52,098 nucleotides of DNA from Alphaproteobacteria bacterium (GTDB taxonomy: Bacteria > Pseudomonadota > Alphaproteobacteria > UBA9655): assembly GCA_019746105.1 (NCBI GenBank), contig JAIESK010000090.1:1-52098 (forward strand), read 5' to 3'. This document shows positions 38,824 to 49,789 of this stretch, piece after piece (position 1 is the first letter of the stretch; each line of letters begins with the position of its first letter). Below the pieces are notes generated by a model. The model did not search any database, was not told where the DNA came from, and worked only from the letters and a program-made list of their open reading frames with translations. The translations under genes and the position numbers were made by a program.

Positions 38824-40650
38824 TCAAATCCCTTCTTTCTCGCGACTCGCTCTCTTACGGTCATTGGGATCCAGCATGGCTTTGCGCAAGCGGATGGATT
38901 GGGGAGTGACCTCAACGAGCTCATCATCTTGAATATAAGCAATCGCTTGTTCAAGGGACATGATACGCGGTGGGGTTAAACGCACGGCTTCATCCTTACC
39001 AGAAGCACGCACGTTTGTGAGCTGTTTGGCTTTTAAGGGATTGACGATCAAATCGTTATCCCGGGTATGCTCCCCGATAATCATGCCCTCATAAACTGGG
39101 GTGCCTGCGTTGATAAACATAACGCCCCGATCTTCCAGATTCCACAGAGCATAGGCCACCGATTGTCCCTTATCACTGGAAATCAGCACCCCATTACGGC
39201 GTCCGCCAATGGGCCCCTTATAGGCGCCATAGCTATGGAAAATACGGCTCATAATACCTGTGCCGCGGGTATCGGTCATAAATTCACCTTGATAACCAAT
39301 CAGGCCGCGGGAGGGGGAGATGAAAGTAATCCTGGTTTTGCCACCACCGGAAGGACGCATATCCACCATCTCTGCTTTGCGAAGGCCCATTTTCTCAACC
39401 ACAATGCCAGAAAATTCATCATCCACATCGATTTGAACTTCTTCCATCGGCTCTAAAGTTTGCCCCGTCTCCTCATCAGTCTTAAACAAAACTCGGGGGC
39501 GGCCAATGGCAAGCTCAAAGCCTTCCCGGCGCATGGTTTCAATGAGAACGCCAAGTTGGAGCTCTCCTCTTCCTGCGACCTCAAAGGCATCCGTGTTTTG
39601 AGTTTCGGAAACCTTAATCGAAACGTTGCTTTCCGCTTCCGCCATCAAACGGTCGCGAATCATGCGGGAGGTCACTTTTTTTCCTTCCTTCCCGGCATAA
39701 GGAGAATCATTCACACAAAAGCTCATCGCAAGGGTGGGAGGATCAATCGGCAGAGCTTTTAAGGGCTCCATCACTTCTGGAGCACAAATGGTATCGGAAA
39801 CCGTTGTCTTTTCAAAGCCAGCCACAGCGACAATGTCTCCCGCTTCCACCACTTCAACAGGCAGGCGCTCGAGTCCCCGGAAGGCAAGCAATTTTGTCAA
39901 CCGCGTTTGTTCAAGAAGTTTACCTTCTCGATCTAAAGCTTTCACAGGCATATTCACCCGGGCCGTTCCGCTGAGGATACGTCCCGTTAAAATCCGACCC
40001 AAATAAGGATCGGCCTCAAGGGTTGTCACCAACATAGAAAAAGGAGCTGTAGCATCGCCTTCAGCAATAGGAACATTTTTCATGATGGCCTTAAAAAGAG
40101 GTGTGAGATCCTTTTTCTCATCCTCAAGCCCTTCAATGGCCCAGCCTTCCTTCGCGGAGGCATAAATCGTGGGGAAATCAAGCTGCTCATCGGTGGCGTC
40201 AAGGGCGGCGAAGAGGTCAAAAACTTCTTCATGCACTTCATAAGGGCGCGCATCAGGCTTGTCAGCTTTGTTAATCACTACAATGGGTTTGAGGCCTAAA
40301 CGTAAGGCTTTGGCGGTCACGAATTTTGTTTGGGGCATAGGGCCTTCGGAGGCATCCACCAACACCAAAACCCCATCCACCATGGAAAGAATGCGTTCAA
40401 CCTCTCCTCCAAAGTCCGCGTGGCCGGGGGTGTCAACAATATTCAAACGATTGCCTTCCCACTCAATGGAGGTACATTTTGCCAAAATGGTGATGCCCCG
40501 CTCCTTTTCCAGCTCATTACTATCCATGGCCCGTTCAGCAATGCGCTGGTTGTCTCGATAAACACCACTTTGACGGAACAGGGTATCAACAAGGGTAGTT
40601 TTCCCGTGGTCAACGTGGGCGATAATGGCTAAATTTCGGATGGCACTCAT
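38824..40650 (-). CDS. typA: Translational GTPase TypA/BipA
   Basis: [48 protein letters not shown]-terminal [21 protein letters not shown]. Confidence 0.97.
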   Translation of the reverse strand: MSAIRNLAIIAHVDHGKTTLVDTLFRQSGVYRDNQRIAERAMDSNELEKERGITILAKCTSIEWEGNRLNIVDTPGHADFGGEVERILSMVDGVLVLVDASEGPMPQTKFVTAKALRLGLKPIVVINKADKPDARPYEVHEEVFDLFAALDATDEQLDFPTIYASAKEGWAIEGLEDEKKDLTPLFKAIMKNVPIAEGDATAPFSMLVTTLEADPYLGRILTGRILSGTARVNMPVKALDREGKLLEQTRLTKLLAFRGLERLPVEVVEAGDIVAVAGFEKTTVSDTICAPEVMEPLKALPIDPPTLAMSFCVNDSPYAGKEGKKVTSRMIRDRLMAEAESNVSIKVSETQNTDAFEVAGRGELQLGVLIETMRREGFELAIGRPRVLFKTDEETGQTLEPMEEVQIDVDDEFSGIVVEKMGLRKAEMVDMRPSGGGKTRITFISPSRGLIGYQGEFMTDTRGTGIMSRIFHSYGAYKGPIGGRRNGVLISSDKGQSVAYALWNLEDRGVMFINAGTPVYEGMIIGEHTRDNDLIVNPLKAKQLTNVRASGKDEAVRLTPPRIMSLEQAIAYIQDDELVEVTPQSIRLRKAMLDPNDRKRASREKEGI

Positions 40651-40827
40651 GATTAATACTCGATTATTTAAATTAAGGGGGCACTCTATCGTTTATGTAG
40701 AGAGAAGGGAAGCTTTTTTCAAGGATTCAAAAGATTTAAAATATTTTATTTAAAAAAAATATTTTTTTCTTTATTTTTATCACTATATATTGCTATAGAG
40801 TATAGAGTAATAATTTAGGATGATGTC

Positions 40828-42534
40828 ATGAGTGCAATGAACCTTTCTTTTCTTCGTCAAGTTTGGACCCACCTTATCCGCCCTTATTGGACCTCAGAAG
40901 ATAAATGGATGGCTTTTTGTCTTTTAGGTGGTCACCTTTTTCTGATGGGGATTTTTATTTATATCTCTGTTGTCATCAGCTACTTAAATAATGAAATTTT
41001 CACCGCCCTCCAAGAATTTCAACTTCACACCTTCTTATATTGTTTAGGAACAATAAGTCTTTATGCTTGTTTGGCCATTGCTTGCTTTACATCCAAAAAG
41101 TATCTCCTTCAACGTCTGGATATTCGTTGGCGCAAATGGATGACGGAGCACTTTGTCAATAACTGGATGATGAACAAGCGCTACTATAGCCTTCAACTAG
41201 AAGGGGATGGCACCGATAACCCGGACCAACGTATCGCCGAAGACACAGGTGGATTTATTGACAATACTCTTGGCCTGACTTTAGGACTCTTACAACAAAT
41301 CGTGATGCTTGGCTCCTTTCTTGGCATCCTTTGGTCTTTGTCCGGCACTCTCTCACTTCCCGTGGGAAACTATGTCCTTTCCATTCCCGGTTATATGTGT
41401 TGGGCTTCTCTCTTGTATGCATCTATCAGCAGTTTCTTAAGCTTTTACTTTGGTCGAAATCTTATTCGACTTAATTATGAAAACGAAAGAAGAGAAGCGA
41501 ACTATCGTTATAGTTTGGTTCGCTTTCGGGAAAATGTAGAAGGCATTGCTCTGTACAAAGGAGAGAATCAAGAAAAAAATATTCTTAAAAACCGCTTTTG
41601 TGATATTTTAGAAAACTATTATAGAATCATACATCGCATGATTATTATGAATTCATGGTATTCTTTTTATGATCAATTTCGCCATTTATTTCCCTTTTTG
41701 CTCATAGCTCCACGGTATTTTACCAAAGCCATGACTTTAGGTGACGTCTCCCAAACCTTAACTGCCTTTAATCAAGTTACCTACTCTCTCTCTTTCATTG
41801 TCGAGAATTTCGCAACTATTGCTAGCTGGCGTGCGACAACCAATCGACTTTTGGAATTCAAGATGAGTTTGGATACCGTTCCCCCTACCCTTCTTGCACA
41901 CACGACCCATGATGAGGAAAAAATTCAGCTGACCTGTTCTGAAATATCCCTGCCCCATGCAGCCCCACTTCATCAAGACCTGGATATAACCTTTCACAAG
42001 GGCGAACATGCCCTGATCACTGGCCCCACTGGGGTAGGCAAGAGTACTCTTGCGCGCGTTATTGCAGGCCTGTGGCCTTACGGGAAGGGATCGGTGAAAG
42101 TTCCAACTTCCTCGTTCCTCTTCCTCCCTCAAAAGCCCTATATGCCGCTTGGAACCCTCAAAGATATCTTACAATACCCCAGCAACAACGTGACGGAAGA
42201 CAAGCTTTTAAAAGCTTTGACTGCTGTGGATTTAAGTGCCTTTGAAAACCGTTTGAATGAAGTCAATGATTGGGCGCGAGTCCTGTCCTTAGGTGAGCAA
42301 CAGCGTATTGCTATTGCGCGTGCTCTTATAACTAAGCCCCGCTGGCTTGTTATGGATGAAGCAACTTCTGCCATGGATGAGACATCAGAGGGCCATCTCT
42401 ATCGCCTCTTGAAAGAACGCCTACCGGAAACTACCCTGATCACCATAGGCCATCGGGAAAGCTTGAAAGCGCTTCACATCCGTGAGATCCGCCTTGAAGG
42501 TCTTGATAAGCTTGAGAAATTGGCCGCGGCTTAG
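40828..42534 (+). CDS. SbmA/BacA/YddA-type ABC transporter with fused permease and ATPase
   Basis: Membrane-domain [21 protein letters not shown] and [10 protein letters not shown]; Walker [18 protein letters not shown] signature; [10 protein letters not shown]. Confidence 0.9.
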   Translation: MSAMNLSFLRQVWTHLIRPYWTSEDKWMAFCLLGGHLFLMGIFIYISVVISYLNNEIFTALQEFQLHTFLYCLGTISLYACLAIACFTSKKYLLQRLDIRWRKWMTEHFVNNWMMNKRYYSLQLEGDGTDNPDQRIAEDTGGFIDNTLGLTLGLLQQIVMLGSFLGILWSLSGTLSLPVGNYVLSIPGYMCWASLLYASISSFLSFYFGRNLIRLNYENERREANYRYSLVRFRENVEGIALYKGENQEKNILKNRFCDILENYYRIIHRMIIMNSWYSFYDQFRHLFPFLLIAPRYFTKAMTLGDVSQTLTAFNQVTYSLSFIVENFATIASWRATTNRLLEFKMSLDTVPPTLLAHTTHDEEKIQLTCSEISLPHAAPLHQDLDITFHKGEHALITGPTGVGKSTLARVIAGLWPYGKGSVKVPTSSFLFLPQKPYMPLGTLKDILQYPSNNVTEDKLLKALTAVDLSAFENRLNEVNDWARVLSLGEQQRIAIARALITKPRWLVMDEATSAMDETSEGHLYRLLKERLPETTLITIGHRESLKALHIREIRLEGLDKLEKLAAA

Positions 42535-42682
42535 ATTTCTTAAAAAGATCGACACTTAAGAATGAGCAACTTTTTAGCTTGATGCTTTCAATGAGCTCAG
42601 GAAAAAAATTATTGTCATTCGATACAAACTAGGAATATATTTCAAGGATTAAAAGACTAATTTTTATTAAGGAGAATATAAA

Positions 42683-43528
42683 GTGAGTTTCAAAAAATTT
42701 TGTATGTTTATTATTATAAGTAGCATAGCTTTCTCGGGTGAAACCTTCGCAAGGTATGAAAATGATGATGCCAAAAGTAGGGTATCAGCAAAACGAAGAC
42801 CTATTCGTGCTTCTCAAACGACTCGAAAATCTCTCCCCCAAAAGGCCACTCCATCATCTCATCTAAGAAGAAGCTTAGCTGCACGAAAGAGAACAGCTGT
42901 TCCCACGAACACAAGAAGAGCGTCTTTAACGACTGCACAAAAGAGAACAGATGCTCCTGCAAGCACAAGAAGAGCGCCTTTAACGACTGCGCAAAAGAGA
43001 ACAGCTGTTCCTGCGAATAAAAGAAGAGCGTCTTTAGCGACTGCACAAATGAGAACAGATGCTCCTGCGAATAAAAGAAGAGCGTCTTTAGCGACTGCAC
43101 AAAAGAAACCAGCAACACTTCCCAAATCAAAAGAAAAAACTGCTAATCCTGTCAGAGTACAGACTCCTCTCCCAGTTGAAAAAAAGCAAATACCCGCAAA
43201 GACTCCCATAGCAAAAAAAACAGATGAACCGATATTTGAAAATGAAGAAGTCAAACGTTCATTTGCTGCTTTAAAACAAGAAATCAAGGCTTTAAAACGA
43301 GGAATCAATGCATTAGGAGAAAGCATCGATCAAGACAGAAAAGCAACCGAAAAACTTAGACGGGCAAGTAACGCTTTGGGAAAATCAAGTGAAGAGTTGG
43401 GCAGATTACTTAATACTCCTGGTTTTGTACAAAAGCTTCAAGAGCGTTTTAATAAACTGGATGACAAGAAAAAAGAGGAATTTCGAAAGCAGGTCCAGAA
43501 ACTTAGAAAAGTTTCCTCGAACAAATAA
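42683..43528 (+). CDS. Secreted highly basic repeat protein with C-terminal coiled coil
   Basis: Signal-like MSFKKFCMFIIISSIAFSGETFA; four tandem 18-aa units (KRTAVPTNTRRASLTTAQ...). Confidence 0.75.
   Translation: MSFKKFCMFIIISSIAFSGETFARYENDDAKSRVSAKRRPIRASQTTRKSLPQKATPSSHLRRSLAARKRTAVPTNTRRASLTTAQKRTDAPASTRRAPLTTAQKRTAVPANKRRASLATAQMRTDAPANKRRASLATAQKKPATLPKSKEKTANPVRVQTPLPVEKKQIPAKTPIAKKTDEPIFENEEVKRSFAALKQEIKALKRGINALGESIDQDRKATEKLRRASNALGKSSEELGRLLNTPGFVQKLQERFNKLDDKKKEEFRKQVQKLRKVSSNK
42895..43110 (+). repeat. 54-bp tandem repeat (four units) in coding sequence
   Basis: aagagaacagctgttcccacgaacacaagaagagcgtctttaacgactgcacaa and three variants, alternating AVP and DAP types. Confidence 0.85.
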
Positions 43529-43560
43529 CGTACCTATCATATAAGAAGTTAGAACTTTTC

Positions 43561-43601
43561 TCTCTCCCTGTTGTTATTTATGAAAACAGGGAGAGAATTA
43601 A
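43561..43601 (+). terminator. Terminator-like hairpin
   Basis: TCTCTCCCTGTT/AACAGGGAGAGA 12-bp stem followed by attaaaattt. Confidence 0.6.
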
Positions 43602-43678
43602 AATTTAAACAAAGTGTTGTCTCTTCGCTCTAAAGTTGCTAGAAAAAGGGACAATTTGATACATTTGAGGACCATATT

Positions 43679-44179
43679 ATGGAATTAATTCTTTTACAGC
43701 GCGTCGAAAACTTAGGAAAAATGGGAGACATCGTGAAGGTTCGCCCTGGCTATGCACGCAATTTCCTTCTCCCTAAAAAAGTTGCCTTAAGAGCTACCAA
43801 AGCAAATATTGCTCATTTTGAACATGAAAAAGAAGCTCTTGAGAAGCTTAATAGCAATCATATTAAAGAAGCTGAAGAGCTCGCAAAGGTTTTAAAAGGT
43901 GCCATGGTTACTCTTATTCGCCAAGCCAGCGAAGGAGGACAACTTTATGGTTCCGTTACGCCTAAGGACATTACAGAATCCTTAAAGAACGATAAGGTTA
44001 CAAGGCATAGCATTAAAATCATGCACCCTATCAAAACAATTGGTGTTCATGCAGCCAAAGTTCAATTGCACCCTGAAGTTGCTGTTGACATCATTATTAA
44101 CGTTGCTATGTCAGAAGATGAGGCTAAGGCTCAAGCTAAAGCTTTAGAACAAATGACAGCACACACAGAAATCGACTAA
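43679..44179 (+). CDS. rplI: 50S ribosomal protein L9
   Basis: MELILLQRVENLGKMGDIVKVRPGYARNFLLPKKVA. Confidence 0.97.
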   Translation: MELILLQRVENLGKMGDIVKVRPGYARNFLLPKKVALRATKANIAHFEHEKEALEKLNSNHIKEAEELAKVLKGAMVTLIRQASEGGQLYGSVTPKDITESLKNDKVTRHSIKIMHPIKTIGVHAAKVQLHPEVAVDIIINVAMSEDEAKAQAKALEQMTAHTEID

Positions 44180-44228
44180 TTAACCAGTTATCTAACCCAC
44201 TTTCATTGTAAATCATGGGGATTGTCGC

Positions 44229-45701
44229 ATGGGCACGGCTCTAGAACAAAAGGTAAAGTCTTCCGTGCCCCTGGATTCTCTTCAGCGTCTACCTCCCCAT
44301 AGCGTGGAAGCAGAGCAAGCCCTTCTAGGTGCCCTTCTCCACAACAACCTTGCCTTTGAGCGGGTGGCTGAATTTTTAAGACCTGAACATTTCTCCGATC
44401 CCACCCATGGACGTATTTATGAGGCTATAAGCCAACTGATCATGCGCAACCATATTGCGGATCCCATCACCCTAAAAGAATATTTTGACCGGGATAATGC
44501 TCTAGCGGAAGTTGGAGGAGGCCAATATCTTGCTGAGCTGGCGGCCTCAGTCGTTTCTATTATCAATACGGAAGACTATGGCCGAAAAATTCATGACTTT
44601 TACCTAAGACGACAGCTTGTTGATGTGGGTGAGGGAATCGTTAATGATGCCCACACCTATGATCTTGATGTTGCCGCAACGGATCAAATCGAAATTGCAG
44701 AAAAAAAGCTCTTTGATCTGGCCAGCGTGGGTCAGCAGGAGCGCGGCCTTGAAACTTTTTCTTCCGCTCTCAAACAAGCTCTTGTCAGCGCAGAGGTAGC
44801 TTACAAGAGAGATAGTCACGTCGTTGGGGTCACAACAGGCTTTAAAAAGGTAGATGAATGCCTCGGCGGATTTCACCCTTCAGACCTTATTATCGTTGCG
44901 GGACGTCCTTCCATGGGAAAGACAGCCCTTACCACCAACTTTGCTTTTAATGCGGCTCGCACCGCCCTAGAAAAAAATGAAGGGGGGGCTGTTGCTTTCT
45001 TTTCCCTTGAAATGTCGGCTGAACAACTTGCCAATCGTATTTTAGGTCAAGAATCAGGTCTTTCCTCTGACCTCATTCGTCGAGGAGATATTGGAAAATC
45101 CGACTTCCCCAAACTTGTAGAAGTCTCAAATCGCCTTAACTCCCTCCCCTTTTATATTGATGACACCCCCGGTCTCAGCGTCCCAGCCCTTCGAACTCGG
45201 GCCCGTCGTCTTAAGCGACAGGGAGGTCTTGGAATGATTATTATTGATTACCTCCAGCTTCTTTCCAGCCCAGGAAAAAGGGCCGCCGAAAACCGCGTTC
45301 TGGAGCTTTCAGAAATCACGCGTAATCTCAAAGCCCTTGCTAAAGAACTTCATGTTCCTGTCATTGCGTGCTCTCAGCTTTCTCGTTCCGTTGAGCAACG
45401 GGATGATAAACGCCCTCAACTGGCTGACCTGCGTGAATCAGGATCCATTGAGCAAGATGCTGATGTTGTGATGTTTGTTTATCGTGAGGAATATTACCTG
45501 TCCCGAAAAAAACCCACTGGAAGCGATGACAAAATTGCAGAATGGGAAAAGGCTATGGGAAGTGTGGCCAATATTGCTGAAGTGATCATTGCAAAACAAA
45601 GACACGGTCCTATTGGAACCGTCCAATTACACTTTGAAGGGAGGCTCACCAAATTTTCTGACCTTGCGGATCAAACTTATCTTGCAGCAAATTATGGCTA
45701 A
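44229..45701 (+). CDS. dnaB: Replicative DNA helicase DnaB
   Basis: LPPHSVEAEQALLGALL; IVAGRPSMGKTALTTNFAFN; DLRESGSIEQDADVVMFVYR. Confidence 0.97.
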   Translation: MGTALEQKVKSSVPLDSLQRLPPHSVEAEQALLGALLHNNLAFERVAEFLRPEHFSDPTHGRIYEAISQLIMRNHIADPITLKEYFDRDNALAEVGGGQYLAELAASVVSIINTEDYGRKIHDFYLRRQLVDVGEGIVNDAHTYDLDVAATDQIEIAEKKLFDLASVGQQERGLETFSSALKQALVSAEVAYKRDSHVVGVTTGFKKVDECLGGFHPSDLIIVAGRPSMGKTALTTNFAFNAARTALEKNEGGAVAFFSLEMSAEQLANRILGQESGLSSDLIRRGDIGKSDFPKLVEVSNRLNSLPFYIDDTPGLSVPALRTRARRLKRQGGLGMIIIDYLQLLSSPGKRAAENRVLELSEITRNLKALAKELHVPVIACSQLSRSVEQRDDKRPQLADLRESGSIEQDADVVMFVYREEYYLSRKKPTGSDDKIAEWEKAMGSVANIAEVIIAKQRHGPIGTVQLHFEGRLTKFSDLADQTYLAANYG

Positions 45702-46836
45702 ACTTCCCTTCCCTCATATGCCCTCCATCTCTTTGGCATTGACGATCGATCTTGATGCCCTGGCCCATAATTATCAGACTCTTCGTTCTGGGCTTAAAAA
45801 GGGAGCTCACTGTGCTGCCGTCCTTAAGGCCAACGCCTATGGTATGGGAGTCAAAGAAACGTCAATACGTCTCTATCAGGAAGGGTGCCGCCATTTTTTT
45901 ACGGCTCATCTGGCTGAAGCCATTGAACTGCAGTGTTATATTCCCAAAGATGTTTTTATCTATGTTCTAAACGGCCTCAGAAAAGGGGAAGAAAAGGTTT
46001 ACGCCCACTATAATATTATTCCTGTTTTAGGGGATTTAGAGCAAGTCCATGATTGGAATACCTTTGCAAAAACTCAAAAAGAAGGCGGGCGTGCCGCTCT
46101 TCATTTTGATACAGGCATGGCCCGCACAGGGCTGTCTCAAAACGAGTTTAAAAACCTTGAACTTTCTCGATTTTCTCACACAGAAATCGTTTGTGTTCTC
46201 AGCCATTTAGCTTGCCCCTATCAACGGCCAGAACACCCCATGAACGAAGCTCAACGTCATAATTTTGATGCCATTCGTAAACGTTTTCCTTTTGCTCTTG
46301 CTAGCCTTGCAAACAGTGGAGGCTTTTTTTTAGGTCCCAAATATCATTATGATATTGTGCGAATAGGTCTTGCACTCACCGGCTGTCGTACCGCCGTTCC
46401 TGAAGGAAACGTCTCCTTAAAACCAGTGGTAAAGGCTTATGCCCAAATTTTGCAAATTAATGATATCGAACGAGGAGACTCTGTGGGTTATGATGCTACC
46501 TTTATTGCATCTAGGGCTTCCCGAATTGCAACCGTCGGTGTAGGGTATGCGGATGGATATTTACGAAGTCTTAGCAATCGGGGAGAGGTTTATGTTGCAG
46601 GTGTCAAAGCACCCGTTATCGGAAAGGTTTCCATGGATCTCTTAACAATAGATATCACCGATATCCCCAGTGGTAAAGTTCAGCGCGGAGACTGGGTTGA
46701 ACTTTTCGGCGATCATCTCTTAATCGATGATTTGGCGCAAAAAGCGGAAACGATCCCATGGGAGCTCCTCACCCTTCTAGGTGCACGTTATGAACGTTTT
46801 TACCTCAATAATCAACAAGAACAAAAGGTCATATAA
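45694..46836 (+). CDS. alr: Alanine racemase
   Basis: AVLKANAYGMGV PLP site; VGYDATFIASRASRIATVGVGYADGYLR; start chosen at ATG overlapping the dnaB end. Confidence 0.93.
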   Translation: MAKLPFPHMPSISLALTIDLDALAHNYQTLRSGLKKGAHCAAVLKANAYGMGVKETSIRLYQEGCRHFFTAHLAEAIELQCYIPKDVFIYVLNGLRKGEEKVYAHYNIIPVLGDLEQVHDWNTFAKTQKEGGRAALHFDTGMARTGLSQNEFKNLELSRFSHTEIVCVLSHLACPYQRPEHPMNEAQRHNFDAIRKRFPFALASLANSGGFFLGPKYHYDIVRIGLALTGCRTAVPEGNVSLKPVVKAYAQILQINDIERGDSVGYDATFIASRASRIATVGVGYADGYLRSLSNRGEVYVAGVKAPVIGKVSMDLLTIDITDIPSGKVQRGDWVELFGDHLLIDDLAQKAETIPWELLTLLGARYERFYLNNQQEQKVI

Positions 46837-47606
46837 TGGTTTGGGCTCTTTCAAGCATTGGACGCGTCTTCATTGAATTTTTGGCTTCAACCGGCCGTCT
46901 GACTCTCTTTTTGACGAATTCCCTCGTTCAAGGACTGCAACCCCCTTATTATTTTCGCCAAATGCTACGCCAATTCTGGGAAATTGGGTATCTCTCTCTC
47001 CCTGTTGTAGGGCTTACAGCCTTTTTTACAGGCATGGTTTTAGCTCTTCAAAGCTATACAGGTTTTTCCCGCTTTAATGCTGAAGGAGCTATCGCCAGCG
47101 TGGTCGCTCTCTCCATGACTCGAGAATTAGGCCCTGTTTTGGCAGGGTTGATGATTTCCGGCCGTATTGGTGGCGCCATGGCTGCAGAAATTGGAACCAT
47201 GCGTGTAACAGAACAACTGGATGCCCTTATTACTCTATCGACGAACCCGCAAAAGTACCTCATAGCCCCGCGCCTTCTTGCGGGTGTTACCATGCTGCCT
47301 CTGCTTGTCTTAATTGCTGATGTTATTGGTATTTTTGGCGGCTATATTGTCAGCGTCTATCGCCTGGGCTTTAATCCCGCGATTTATACAAAGCAAACCT
47401 TTGACTTCATCCAAATGGGCGACGTCACCTCTGGCCTCATCAAGGCCGCTTTTTTTGGATTCATCATCACTTCTATGGGATGTTATCATGGTTTTAATTC
47501 AAAGGGCGGCGCGCAAGGTGTGGGGAGAGCCACAACCTATGCCGTTGTCTCTTCTTCTATTCTTATTTTAGTGGCTAACTACTTTCTTACGGCACTTCTC
47601 TTTTAA
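46836..47606 (+). CDS. mlaE: MlaE family lipid ABC transporter permease
   Basis: GLTAFFTGMVLALQ; VVALSMTRELGPVLAGLMISGRIGGAMAAEIGTMRVTEQLDAL. Confidence 0.93.
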   Translation: MVWALSSIGRVFIEFLASTGRLTLFLTNSLVQGLQPPYYFRQMLRQFWEIGYLSLPVVGLTAFFTGMVLALQSYTGFSRFNAEGAIASVVALSMTRELGPVLAGLMISGRIGGAMAAEIGTMRVTEQLDALITLSTNPQKYLIAPRLLAGVTMLPLLVLIADVIGIFGGYIVSVYRLGFNPAIYTKQTFDFIQMGDVTSGLIKAAFFGFIITSMGCYHGFNSKGGAQGVGRATTYAVVSSSILILVANYFLTALLF

Positions 47607-47617
47607 AAAGGCTTGGA

Positions 47618-48409
47618 ATGACAAAAAAAATGACATCAAAGTTCGTTCTTCAAGACATTTACAAACGGTTCGATGATAAACTTGTATTGGATGGTGTGGA
47701 TTTAAACGTCTTTACGGGTGAATCCCTTGTTATTATTGGAGGCTCAGGGACAGGGAAGTCGGTTCTCCTTAAGTGCCTTTTAGGTTTGATTCCTATTGAT
47801 AGAGGAAGCATTGAAATGGACGGCCGGGAGATCACCCAGGAAACTTCTCTTCAACATGAAGAACGCCTTCAGGATATTGGCGTAATGTTCCAAGGTTCAG
47901 CCCTTTTTGACAGCTTGAAAGTCTGGGAGAACGTGGCTTTTCGTCTGATCAATGCCCAACATATGGATCGCATACGCGCCAAGGAAATTGCCCTTCAAAA
48001 ATTAGCTGCCGTGGGCCTTACGGAAAAGGTGGGCGAGCTCTCTCCCGCAGAAATTTCAGGAGGCATGCAACGGCGTGTGGCCTTGGCTCGTGCTATTGCG
48101 ACCCAGCCCCATGTTCTCTTTTTTGATGAGCCCACGTCCGGTCTGGATCCCATTTTCAGCAGCGTCATCAATGAGTTGATTCGCAACTGCGTCAAAGAAT
48201 TAGGCGCAACGGCTATCACGATTACCCACGACATGGGTAGTGCGCGGCGCATTGGCGATCGCATAGCCATGCTTTATGGCGGTAAAATTATTTGGTGTGG
48301 CAAAGCTGAAGATATCGATAATTGCGATAATCCCTATGTCCAACAATTTATTCACGGCCAACCCAAAGGTCCCATCCAACTTGAAACCGATGCAAGGCAT
48401 GTTGCCTAA
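47618..48409 (+). CDS. mlaF: MlaF-type ABC transporter ATPase
   Basis: IIGGSGTGKSVLLKCLLGLI; ISGGMQRRVALARAIATQPHVLFFDEPTSGLDP; adjacent to mlaE. Confidence 0.92.
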   Translation: MTKKMTSKFVLQDIYKRFDDKLVLDGVDLNVFTGESLVIIGGSGTGKSVLLKCLLGLIPIDRGSIEMDGREITQETSLQHEERLQDIGVMFQGSALFDSLKVWENVAFRLINAQHMDRIRAKEIALQKLAAVGLTEKVGELSPAEISGGMQRRVALARAIATQPHVLFFDEPTSGLDPIFSSVINELIRNCVKELGATAITITHDMGSARRIGDRIAMLYGGKIIWCGKAEDIDNCDNPYVQQFIHGQPKGPIQLETDARHVA

Positions 48410-49788
48410 TGGCTAAAACTGCAACTCACTATGTTTGCCAATCTTGCGGGAGTTGTTTTCCCAAATGGTCAGGGAAATGTGAAGGCTGTCAAGGCTGGAA
48501 TACACTTATTGAAGAAGCCACTGTTGATTCTTTTCAAAAGAAAACCACTCTCAAAGCTCAAAAAATTGACTTTACATCCCTTGAGGATAGCTCTCCTCCC
48601 CTGCCCCGTTTTTTATCGGGCATGAACGAATTTGATCGCGTGTGTGGAGGCGGCCTTGTGCCTGGTTCTGTTTTATTGGTAGGTGGGGACCCTGGCATCG
48701 GAAAATCGACCCTTTTGCTCCAAGTCGCAGCCCTCATCAGCGGTAAAACCAGCTGTGTTTATATCTCAGGCGAAGAAGCGGCCGACCAAGTCCGCCTCCG
48801 CGCACGGCGCCTTCAAGTATCTCAATCCCCTGTCCAGCTTGCCACAACAACCCATATTGGAGACATTTTAAAATCCCTCCATCAGGAAGGCCCTGTGGTT
48901 GCCATTATCGATTCCATTCAAACCATGTTCGTCGATCATCTGGATGCCGCTCCCGGCAGCGTTTCCCAGGTACGCGCAAGCGCCCATGAGCTCATCCGTT
49001 TTGCCAAAAAATATGGGGTAGCTATCATTATTGTAGGGCATGTCACTAAGGAAGGCCTTATTGCTGGCCCGCGCGTGCTGGAGCACATGGTGGATACGGT
49101 TCTTTATTTTGAAGGGGAACGGGGGCATCATTTCCGCATCCTTCGCTCTGTGAAAAATCGTTTTGGACCCACCGATGAAATTGGTGTTTTTGAAATGACG
49201 GATAAAGGACTGCAGGAAGTCTCCAATCCCTCTGCCCTATTCCTCCCTCATCGGACTGAAGATATCTCGGGATCCTGCGTTTTTGCTGGCATTGAAGGTA
49301 CCCGTCCTCTTCTGGTGGAAATTCAAAGTCTGATCGCTCCTTCTTCCCTTGCAACCCCGAGACGCGCTGTTGTCGGATGGGATTCGGGTCGTCTTTCCAT
49401 GATTTTAGCTGTGCTTGAAACAAGGTGTGGCCTTACCTGCGGCAATAGGGATGTGTTCTTAAATGTGGCGGGAGGCCTCCGGATTTCTGAGCCAGCAGCC
49501 GACCTTGCTGTTGCAGCTTCTCTCCTCTCTTCCCTGGCCAACACTCCCCTTCCCCATGATGCCATTTTTTTCGGAGAAGTGGGTCTTTCAGGAGAAATTC
49601 GCCCTATCAGCCAACAAGAAGCCCGTCTTAAGGAAGCCTTTAAGTTGGGCTTTAAGAGCGCTTTTGTTCCTAAAACGGCTAAACCCTACTCATTTTCTGA
49701 AATGGCCTTGATTCCGCTTGCACATATCTCGGAACTTGCTCATTATTTAGAGGTAAAACCAAAACAACGGCGAGCTTACGGAGGATAA
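48409..49788 (+). CDS. radA: DNA repair protein RadA
   Basis: Zn finger CQSCGSCFPKWSGKCEGC; Walker A GGDPGIGKSTLL; KNRFG motif. Confidence 0.96.
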   Translation: MAKTATHYVCQSCGSCFPKWSGKCEGCQGWNTLIEEATVDSFQKKTTLKAQKIDFTSLEDSSPPLPRFLSGMNEFDRVCGGGLVPGSVLLVGGDPGIGKSTLLLQVAALISGKTSCVYISGEEAADQVRLRARRLQVSQSPVQLATTTHIGDILKSLHQEGPVVAIIDSIQTMFVDHLDAAPGSVSQVRASAHELIRFAKKYGVAIIIVGHVTKEGLIAGPRVLEHMVDTVLYFEGERGHHFRILRSVKNRFGPTDEIGVFEMTDKGLQEVSNPSALFLPHRTEDISGSCVFAGIEGTRPLLVEIQSLIAPSSLATPRRAVVGWDSGRLSMILAVLETRCGLTCGNRDVFLNVAGGLRISEPAADLAVAASLLSSLANTPLPHDAIFFGEVGLSGEIRPISQQEARLKEAFKLGFKSAFVPKTAKPYSFSEMALIPLAHISELAHYLEVKPKQRRAYGG

Positions 49789-49789
49789 G

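Noticed and set aside
38526-38954. Minus-strand ORF 38526-38954 spanning the typA 3' end and the repeat
   Set aside because: Out-of-frame translation of the typA tail plus intergenic repeat; no independent support.
42801-43326. Long reverse-strand ORFs (42801-43130, 42859-43326) antisense to the basic repeat protein
   Set aside because: They arise because the 54-bp repeat is a multiple of 3 without stops in several frames; no RBS or domain, and the forward frame has a signal peptide and coiled coil.
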